The notes under the pieces were generated by a model. That model was not told where the DNA came from, searched no databases, and saw only the letters and a program-made list of their open reading frames with translations. Below are positions 1 to 4,945 of a DNA stretch of 8,921 nucleotides, one piece after another. How positions within the stretch are numbered: position 1 is the stretch's first letter; the number at the start of each line of letters is the position of its first letter. Source of the stretch: Caryophanales bacterium (GTDB lineage: Bacteria > Bacillota_I > Bacilli_A > RFN20 > JAISJY01). The stretch is taken from contig JAISJY010000143.1 in NCBI GenBank assembly GCA_031261365.1, forward strand, positions 1 through 8,921. Direction: 5' to 3'. The position numbers and the translations under genes are program-made.

Positions 1-385
1 AACAGCTCAACAAGTCGGCTTTCCTGAAGCTAGAATACCTTTAGCTTTCACAGTTATTGATTTAGCTCTCTCTCCTAAAAGTAAATCAGGTATCTATTCT
101 ATTGATAAAGCTTTAGAAGTGGTTAATCAAAAAGTAATTGAAGTTCCTTATTATTTAAGGTTAACTCCTCATAATATTAATCCTGAAGCAATGTTTCCTT
201 ATGATAGAAGTGATCTATGGTCTCTTATTCAATATTTACCAGACGAATTAAAAAATAATCTTTTCTATACCTTTGATAAAACAGGTAACTATGAGAAAGC
301 CTTAATTGAACATTATCATAATTTACTTAAAGTTAAAAGGTCTAATGATATTACTACTTTAAGAAAAACTAAACCAAATACTTAG
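1..385 (+). CDS. rarA: Replication-associated recombination protein A (RarA/MgsA), C-terminal part, 5' end outside window
   Basis: Reading begins at base 2 and is open from the window edge to TAG at 383-385, giving about 127 residues. The first residues read TAQQVGFPEARIPLAFTVID, then LALSPKSKS and a helix ending in DKALEVV. This is the hallmark C-terminal tetramerisation region of RarA/MgsA/WRNIP1 AAA+ ATPases (family form: GFPEARIPLA..VIYLA.SPKSNSA..AI). A later YLPDELKNNLFY matches the family's YLPEEL..YY segment. The AAA+ Walker motifs lie outside the window. RarA is a cytoplasmic ATPase acting on ssDNA gaps and stalled replication forks (family knowledge). A GTG at 119 is an internal valine codon inside conserved sequence, not the start. 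The gene is the only plus-strand gene here, and its last 17 bp overlap the end of the convergent pdp gene. The tail after about residue 115 is basic and not conserved. Confidence 0.93.
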   Translation, partial: TAQQVGFPEARIPLAFTVIDLALSPKSKSGIYSIDKALEVVNQKVIEVPYYLRLTPHNINPEAMFPYDRSDLWSLIQYLPDELKNNLFYTFDKTGNYEKALIEHYHNLLKVKRSNDITTLRKTKPNT

Positions 386-1670
386 CAATTACAGGTAAAG
401 GATTAACCTTTTCACTAACAATACTAAAAGCTTCTTCTACCTCTTTTAAAACCTCATTGACATTTTCATAATTAGTGTAACAAGTTGCTAAAACTTCACC
501 CTTACTTATTTTATCGCCTATTTTATGTCTAATAACAATACCACTTGGGTAATCAATTAAATCTTCTTTGGTTAATCTTCCTGCTCCTAATTTCATAGCT
601 GATGTCCCTAATGTTAAAGCTTGAGCTCTCTTTAAATAACCATCTCTTTTAGCTTTAATCTCATAAACATATTTACTAGTTTCAAACTTATCTAAATTAT
701 CTAAATAAGAAACATCACCACCTTGGGCTTTGATAAACTCTTTTAACTTTTTAAAAGCTAAACCATTTTCAATATTCTTTAATAAATCTTCTTTGGCTTT
801 TTCTCTATCTTCATATACTTTGCTTTGAACTAACATAATACTACCAGCCTCTAAACAAAGTTCTACTAAATCTTTTGGTCCATTTCCTTTTAAAGTATTA
901 ACAGCCTCTTTTACTTCTAAAATATTCCCTATTGCTAAGCCTAAAGGTTGTTCCATATCAGTAATAATAGCTCTAGTATCTCTTTTTAAATGTTTTCCTA
1001 TTTCTACCATAACTGTTGCTAAATTAACAGCATCCTCAACACTTTTCATAAAAGCACCTTCGCCATATTTAACATCTAATAAAATAGCATCCGAACCTGT
1101 GGCTAATTTCTTGGACATAATAGAAGAAGAAATTAAAGGTAAAGATTCAACTGTTGCCGTTACATCTCTTAAAGCATATAACTTTTTATCAGCAGGTACT
1201 AAATCATTAGTTTGTCCCATTAAAGCAATACCTATTTCATTTACTTGTTTAATAAAAGCTTCTTGAGTTAAAGAAATACTAACACCAGGAATTGACTCTA
1301 ATTTATCTAAAGTACCTCCTGTATGACCTAAACCACGACCACTCATTTTAGCAACTTTAGCTCCTAAACTTGCTACTAAAGGTCCTAAAACCAAGCTAGT
1401 TTTATCACCAACACCACCTGTGGAATGCTTATCAACTTTAAGTCCTTTAATACTTGATAAATCTAAAATCTTACCACTATGCATCATAACACTTGTTAAA
1501 TCAGCAGTCTCACGGCTATTCATACCATTTAAAACAATTGCCATTGCTAAAGCGGAAGCTTGATAATCTGGAATACTTCCATTCACAAAACCATTAATAA
1601 AAAACTCTATTTCTTCTTTGCTTAATTCATTATTATCTTTTTTCTTACATATTATATCTACTGCCCGCAT
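369..1670 (-). CDS. pdp: Pyrimidine-nucleoside phosphorylase (thymidine phosphorylase family)
   Basis: The 433-residue protein has the usual length for Bacillus-type Pdp. It reversibly phosphorolyses uridine, thymidine and deoxyuridine to the base plus (deoxy)ribose-1-phosphate in the cytoplasm. Visible features: an N-terminal helical domain; the phosphate-binding KHSTGGVGD at 81-89; the family signature SGRGLGHTGGTLDKLE at 110-125; base-binding residues R168 (ALRDVT), S183 and K187 (SSSIMSKK); and a C-terminal alpha/beta domain with AQALTLGTSAMKLGAGR at about 349-365. All expected catalytic residues are present. The start is ATG with a GAGG Shine-Dalgarno at 1675-1678 and a promoter just upstream, so the gene looks monocistronic. 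Its TAG stop (369-371) lies inside the end of rarA on the other strand. Bacilli usually have the broad-specificity Pdp rather than DeoA; I favour Pdp, but specificity is not proven by the sequence. Confidence 0.96.
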   Translation of the reverse strand: MRAVDIICKKKDNNELSKEEIEFFINGFVNGSIPDYQASALAMAIVLNGMNSRETADLTSVMMHSGKILDLSSIKGLKVDKHSTGGVGDKTSLVLGPLVASLGAKVAKMSGRGLGHTGGTLDKLESIPGVSISLTQEAFIKQVNEIGIALMGQTNDLVPADKKLYALRDVTATVESLPLISSSIMSKKLATGSDAILLDVKYGEGAFMKSVEDAVNLATVMVEIGKHLKRDTRAIITDMEQPLGLAIGNILEVKEAVNTLKGNGPKDLVELCLEAGSIMLVQSKVYEDREKAKEDLLKNIENGLAFKKLKEFIKAQGGDVSYLDNLDKFETSKYVYEIKAKRDGYLKRAQALTLGTSAMKLGAGRLTKEDLIDYPSGIVIRHKIGDKISKGEVLATCYTNYENVNEVLKEVEEAFSIVSEKVNPLPVIAKYLV

Positions 1671-1690
1671 ATTACCTCAATTCACTTAAT

Positions 1691-1719
1691 ATTATACAAG
1701 AAATGAAGGTTATAGTCAT
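1691..1719 (-). promoter_or_regulatory. Putative sigma-A promoter of pdp
   Basis: On the minus strand there is a perfect TATAAT (1691-1696). It lies 17 bp from ATGACT (1714-1719), a 4/6 match to TTGACA. The predicted transcription start, near 1684, gives a leader of about 14 nt that still contains the GAGG ribosome binding site. The spacing is ideal, but the -35 is weak and AT-rich DNA yields chance hits. Confidence 0.5.
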
Positions 1720-1851
1720 TTAATTTTAGAATTAAAAACAAAAGATAGACACAGATTAATCATAAAATAAAATACAACTTACTTTAATAATGAAATCATG
1801 TGTTAATTAATACTACTTTTTAATTAATGTTGACTTTTAAAAATAGACAAG

Positions 1852-1917
1852 AGTATTTGCGAGAGAATGCGAGAGGTTGCGAGAGGTTGCGAGATATTTC
1901 TAGAGTTTACAAATACT
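1852..1917. repeat. Perfect 8-bp inverted repeat enclosing the tandem repeat cassette
   Basis: AGTATTTG at 1852-1859 is the exact reverse complement of CAAATACT at 1910-1917. The 50 bp between them hold the tandem repeats. As RNA or extruded DNA it would form an 8-bp, mostly A-U stem with a very large loop, unlike a terminator. The left arm shares two bases with the first tandem repeat unit. Its function is unknown, and a chance match is possible in AT-rich DNA. Confidence 0.6.
1858..1897. repeat. Four-copy 10-bp tandem repeat, unit TGCGAGAGGT
   Basis: Four head-to-tail units are read on the plus strand: TGCGAGAGAA (1858-1867), TGCGAGAGGT (1868-1877), TGCGAGAGGT (1878-1887) and TGCGAGATAT (1888-1897). 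The core TGCGAGA is invariant in all four. The 10-bp period is close to one helical turn, so the cores would sit on one DNA face, as in some protein-binding arrays. It stands out by its GC content from the surrounding AT-rich DNA. I do not recognise it as a known operator or origin iteron. Confidence 0.85.
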
Positions 1918-1924
1918 TATAAAA

Positions 1925-2776
1925 TTACAATTTCCTTGTTTCAATTAACCATTTAAATGCTAAAACAGCTTCATTAGAAAAACTATCTTTCTTTTCTATC
2001 TCAAATTGTTCTACTAAAACCGCGTGTAGTTTATTACAAACTCTAATTGAAGGCTCATTATCAACTGCATTTACTAAATAGAAACTAGTAATTTTATTCT
2101 CTAAAAGTATCTTTTTTAATAATGTTAAAGCCTTAGTTGCATAACCCTTATTCCGATAACCAGACTCAATAAAATAAGAAACATTACCCCATAAAACAGT
2201 TAAAGGAGTATTCTCTAACCGCAGAGTAATATTACCGACACCAAGTCCATTAACATAAATACCATAAATTAAAGTGTAAGGTAAACCAATAATGCTATTG
2301 CCTAACTCTTTCTTTAAAAATATTAATTCCATATTATTATTTCTAACCACTTTACTTATGATAACTTCCTTCTTTAAATCATTATTTCTTTTTTCTAATA
2401 AATCATTAAAATACTCATTAATAATTAAATAATCTTCTTGACTTGCCAAAGAAAAAAACAATTCAAAAACTAATAAAGCATTAGATAAGTCTAGACATGT
2501 TGCTAAAGTATAGATAAGTATCTCATAACCTATCTTATTAATCTCTTTACTTTTCTTCAAAGAAGGTTTAACTACTTTATTAATATATTCTTTGATTTGT
2601 CTACTATTTTTCTTACCACATAAATTATTATAAATAATGTTATTACTAAAACTAAACATATCTCCTTGAATATTACTCTCATAATAAGTCAGTAATCTTT
2701 GGGTAAAAACAACTAGCAATATCTTTTCATTAGAAGTTATTTCACTAACTATTTTGTTTCTTATTAAGTCTTTCAC
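1925..2776 (-). CDS. GNAT-family N-acetyltransferase domain protein with uncharacterised N-terminal region
   Basis: The protein has 283 residues. The C-terminal half (about 145-283) is a GNAT fold: IYVNGLGVGNITLR forms the early strands, and GNVSYFIESGYRNKGYAT at about 197-214 is strand 4 plus the acetyl-CoA pyrophosphate loop (R-N-K-G-Y-A, the Q/RxxGxG/A motif). NAVDNEPSIRVCNKLHA is the C-terminal N-x-x-S-x-x-x-x-x-K element typical of RimJ/RimL-like acetyltransferases. The acyl acceptor cannot be told from sequence. The first 140 or so residues are predicted mainly helical, and I do not recognise them. The start is GTG at 2774-2776, the first possible start after an in-frame TAG 18 nt upstream. 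It lacks a clear Shine-Dalgarno and overlaps the end of plsC by 32 bp, so translation may be coupled or may start further inside. It is the last gene of the thyA unit. Confidence 0.8.
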   Translation of the reverse strand: MKDLIRNKIVSEITSNEKILLVVFTQRLLTYYESNIQGDMFSFSNNIIYNNLCGKKNSRQIKEYINKVVKPSLKKSKEINKIGYEILIYTLATCLDLSNALLVFELFFSLASQEDYLIINEYFNDLLEKRNNDLKKEVIISKVVRNNNMELIFLKKELGNSIIGLPYTLIYGIYVNGLGVGNITLRLENTPLTVLWGNVSYFIESGYRNKGYATKALTLLKKILLENKITSFYLVNAVDNEPSIRVCNKLHAVLVEQFEIEKKDSFSNEAVLAFKWLIETRKL

Positions 2777-3575
2777 GGTTTTCTTTTTCTAATAATTTTT
2801 CTTCAGTTTTAATACTTCTTTGAGCATAATATTTTTCAATAGGTGATATTTCTTTTAACTTTTCAACTTCAATTTCAGCAGTTGTTTTTAATTTCTCAGC
2901 TAATTCAGGAGTTGATAAATCTTTATAATCTTCATAAAGAAGAGGCGTTCCAAACTTAATGTAAGTATGATTTAATTTAAATATGTTAAATAAATTACCT
3001 AATATTCTAAATGAACCTTGAATATAAACAGGAACAATGGTTGTTTTACTTGGATAAGCAGATCTAAAAGCACCAGGCTTATAATCATTTAAATGAAAGT
3101 CTTTTAATTTAGTTCTTGTTCCTTCAGCAAATAATAAAATACGGTAATTAGGTATTTCTTTTAAGCGTTTTTCCATTGATTTAAAGATTTTTAAAGAACC
3201 TTTATAATCTTTTCTATCTAAAAAATAACCATCCATTAATCTAATAATATCACCAACATAAAGAGTCTTTTGTAATTCTATTTTAGATAAGAAACACATC
3301 GGCTCTTTCATAATTGAAATTAAAATTAAAGGGTCAAAAGCCGATTGATGATTTGGAACTATCATTACAGGTCCTGTTTTTGGGACATTCTCTAAGCCTT
3401 CCACATGATACTTACATCTCAAACCCCAAGAAACTACTTTTAAAACTCTTCTCACAAAAGAATATCTAGTCTTTAAAGAGGTTTTCTTTTGACTTAATAA
3501 ATGAAACCAAAGCAAAGGTGTTACTAATAAAACAAACCACCCTACTAAAATTAAAGCTAAAGTAACATTACCCAT
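2745..3575 (-). CDS. plsC: 1-acyl-sn-glycerol-3-phosphate acyltransferase (PlsC family)
   Basis: The 276-residue membrane-associated enzyme probably acylates lysophosphatidic acid to phosphatidic acid, the precursor of membrane phospholipids. A hydrophobic helix at about 5-27 anchors it. All acyltransferase blocks are visible: motif I NHQSAFD at 75-81 (catalytic H76 and D81), motif II around GYFLDR at 116-121, motif III FAEGTR at 149-154, and motif IV VPVYIQGS at 181-188. The last 50 or so residues are charged, helical and variable. The ATG start has a GAGG site at 3583-3586 with 7-nt spacing and overlaps the dfrA stop by 8 bp (ATGGGTAA), which suggests translational coupling. The enzyme class is secure. 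Use of acyl-ACP or acyl-CoA, and true PlsC versus a related lysolipid acyltransferase, cannot be settled here. Confidence 0.92.
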   Translation of the reverse strand: MGNVTLALILVGWFVLLVTPLLWFHLLSQKKTSLKTRYSFVRRVLKVVSWGLRCKYHVEGLENVPKTGPVMIVPNHQSAFDPLILISIMKEPMCFLSKIELQKTLYVGDIIRLMDGYFLDRKDYKGSLKIFKSMEKRLKEIPNYRILLFAEGTRTKLKDFHLNDYKPGAFRSAYPSKTTIVPVYIQGSFRILGNLFNIFKLNHTYIKFGTPLLYEDYKDLSTPELAEKLKTTAEIEVEKLKEISPIEKYYAQRSIKTEEKLLEKENRERLNKKQNS

Positions 3576-4038
3576 TTACTTGCCTCAAATATCTTTTTAT
3601 AATAAACTCTTGTTTTTCCTCTTGACTAATCAAAACAAAATTATTCTTATATTCAGGAAAATAAACATCACCCTCATAAGTATTTTGGATTTCTGAAATA
3701 ATCAATTCTTGAGTATAAGGTAAGAAAGCTTTATAAATAGAAGCACCACCACAAATATAAACTACCTCTTCACTTTGATAATATCTCTTGATTAAAACAT
3801 TAATATCAGTTACAACTTCACAGCCTTTACTTTCAAAATCACTTGTAAAATTAACAATAATAGTTGTTCTATTAGGTAAAACTTTTCCAATACTATTAAA
3901 GGTCGTGCTCCCCATAATAATAATATGATTAAGTGTTGTTTCCTTAAAATGTAAAAAATCTTCCTTTATATACCAAGGAATATTTGGACCATTACCAATA
4001 ACTCTATTCAAGTCATGAGCCACAATAATCTTAAACAC
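3568..4038 (-). CDS. dfrA: Dihydrofolate reductase (start revised to GTG at 4038)
   Basis: The enzyme reduces dihydrofolate to tetrahydrofolate, renewing the cofactor oxidised by ThyA next door. I start it at GTG 4036-4038, giving 156 residues beginning MFKIIVAHDLNRVIG, which aligns without a gap to the start of E. coli FolA (159 residues). A strong AAGGAG at 4045-4050 sits 6 nt upstream. The longer open frame to 4071 adds 11 residues that are only thyA antiframe. Key residues: P21-W22, catalytic acid D27, F31, R57 (folate glutamate contact), G97-G98 (nicotinamide/pyrophosphate loop) and S115 in LIISEI, where T is usual. Odd: the loop normally MGR(K/H)T reads MGSTT (43-46), so the basic residues that hold the NADPH 2'-phosphate are absent. 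It overlaps the thyA stop by 8 bp (GTGTTTAA) and the plsC start by 8 bp. Confidence 0.94.
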   Translation of the reverse strand: MFKIIVAHDLNRVIGNGPNIPWYIKEDFLHFKETTLNHIIIMGSTTFNSIGKVLPNRTTIIVNFTSDFESKGCEVVTDINVLIKRYYQSEEVVYICGGASIYKAFLPYTQELIISEIQNTYEGDVYFPEYKNNFVLISQEEKQEFIIKRYLRQVNG

Positions 4039-4897
4039 TGACCACTCCTTTAATAGTAGGATAAGGGTCATAATCTACTATCTCAAAATCTTCAATAGTA
4101 TAATCAGTAACAGGTTTAGGCTGACATTTAATAATTAATTTAGGCAATTTTCTAGGTTCTCTTTGTAATTGTTCTTGAACTTGAGGTAAATGATTAAGAT
4201 AAATATGAGCATCCCCAAAAGTATGAATAAAATCACCAACTTTAAAGTTTAAACTATGACATAAAATTAATAAAAATAAAGAATATGAAGCAATATTAAA
4301 AGGTACTCCTAAAAAAACATCGGCACTCCTTTGATATAACTGTAAACTTAAAGTATTATTAACAACATAACATTGTAGAAAAGCATGACAAGGTGGTAAA
4401 GCCATTTCATTTAATTGAGCAGGGTTCCAAGCACAAATAATATGTCTCCTACTAGAAGGATTATTTTTTAAACTTTCTACTAATTCTAATAATTGGTCCA
4501 CTTTAAAGAAATCTCTCCACTGTTTGCCATAAACAGCTCCTAAATCTCCCCATTTAATAGCAAAATCTTGATTATTTTTAATCTTTTCAATAAACTCTAG
4601 CATTGTTTCATTTTGATATTCATTACTATTTTTATATTTAGCATAAGGCCAATCATTCCAAATATTAACATTTTTAGTAACTAAAGAATAAATATTAGTT
4701 TCACCTCTAATAATCCATAATAATTCTTCAATAATCCCTCTATAAAAAACCTTTTTAGTAGTCAATAAAGGAAAACCATCCTCTAAATGATATCTATTTT
4801 GATAACCAAAAATAGAAATAGTTCCCGTATTAGTTCTATCTTCTTTTCTTTGACCTTTTTCCAAGATTTCTTTTAATAATTGCAAATATTGAAGCAT
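4031..4897 (-). CDS. thyA: Thymidylate synthase (ThyA type)
   Basis: The 288-residue enzyme methylates dUMP to dTMP using 5,10-methylene-tetrahydrofolate and releases dihydrofolate for DHFR. Visible features: DRTNTGT at 20-26, with R21 of the phosphate-binding loop; EELLWIIRGETN at 57-68; VYGKQWRDF at 122-130; RRHIICAWNP at 150-159, the dUMP phosphate arginines from the partner subunit; the catalytic cysteine C170 in ALPPCHAF; QRSADVFLGVPFNIASYS at 189-206 (R190, D193, N201); and HIYLNH at 231-236. The length lies between E. coli (264) and L. casei (316) because of a partial small-domain insert around 85-118. All active-site residues are intact. The ATG start has no Shine-Dalgarno, and a TATAAT lies only 6 nt before it, so a leaderless message is likely. 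It is the first gene of the thyA-dfrA-plsC-GNAT unit. Confidence 0.97.
   Translation of the reverse strand: MLQYLQLLKEILEKGQRKEDRTNTGTISIFGYQNRYHLEDGFPLLTTKKVFYRGIIEELLWIIRGETNIYSLVTKNVNIWNDWPYAKYKNSNEYQNETMLEFIEKIKNNQDFAIKWGDLGAVYGKQWRDFFKVDQLLELVESLKNNPSSRRHIICAWNPAQLNEMALPPCHAFLQCYVVNNTLSLQLYQRSADVFLGVPFNIASYSLFLLILCHSLNFKVGDFIHTFGDAHIYLNHLPQVQEQLQREPRKLPKLIIKCQPKPVTDYTIEDFEIVDYDPYPTIKGVVSV
4045..4050 (-). promoter_or_regulatory. Ribosome binding site that fixes the dfrA start
   Basis: AAGGAG on the minus strand lies 6 nt before the GTG at 4036-4038, inside the last codons of thyA. The GTG is also where DHFR homology begins. Together these rule against the upstream ATG at 4069-4071. Confidence 0.85.
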
Positions 4898-4903
4898 ATT
4901 TAT

Positions 4904-4931
4904 ATTATAAACTTTTTGAAATCATATTCAA
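4904..4931 (-). promoter_or_regulatory. Putative promoter of the thyA unit, positioned for leaderless transcription
   Basis: On the minus strand, TATAAT (4904-4909) is 16 bp from TTGAAT (4926-4931), a 4/6 match to TTGACA. Only 6 nt separate the -10 from the thyA ATG (4895-4897), so transcription would begin at or next to the A of ATG. No purine-rich ribosome binding site lies between. Confidence 0.5.
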
Positions 4932-4945
4932 GGCATTTAAGCCTC

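Larger units (their letters stand above)
1671..1924. other. 254-bp intergenic region between pdp and the GNAT gene
   Basis: No gene is supported here. The end next to pdp carries its promoter and ribosome binding site. The middle (about 1740-1850) is very AT-rich with nothing recognisable beyond two copies of TTAATTAAT. The end next to the GNAT gene carries a GC-richer cassette of 10-bp tandem repeats inside an inverted repeat, annotated separately. No GC-rich hairpin followed by a T run, as expected of an intrinsic terminator for the four-gene unit, is visible. Confidence 0.8.

Noticed and set aside
119..385. Separate 88-residue gene starting at GTG 119
   Set aside because: The frame is open to the window edge and the upstream residues are the conserved RarA signature, so this is the tail of rarA.
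1803..1827. Two copies of the palindrome TTAATTAA
   Set aside because: Such A/T palindromes are expected by chance in DNA this AT-rich. No further symmetry joins them to the nearby repeats.
1830..1859. Plus-strand promoter-like TTGACT with TATTTG 18 bp further on, pointing into the repeats
   Set aside because: The -10 is poor and the spacing is 18 bp. No plus-strand gene follows. It might drive a small RNA, but the sequence alone does not support that.
1867..1956. 29-codon plus-strand frame starting ATG within the tandem repeats (MREVARGCEIF...)
   Set aside because: It has no properly spaced ribosome binding site, is partly antisense to the GNAT gene's end, and its first residues come only from repeat sequence.
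4039..4071. Longer dfrA reading from ATG at 4071
   Set aside because: The extra 11 residues lie wholly within thyA, are not DHFR-like, and the GTG at 4038 has an ideal AAGGAG site and the correct family N-terminus.
4931..4944. Small hairpin AGGC/GCCT between the kinase stop and thyA
   Set aside because: It has only four base pairs and no T run after it on the minus strand, so it is not a convincing terminator.
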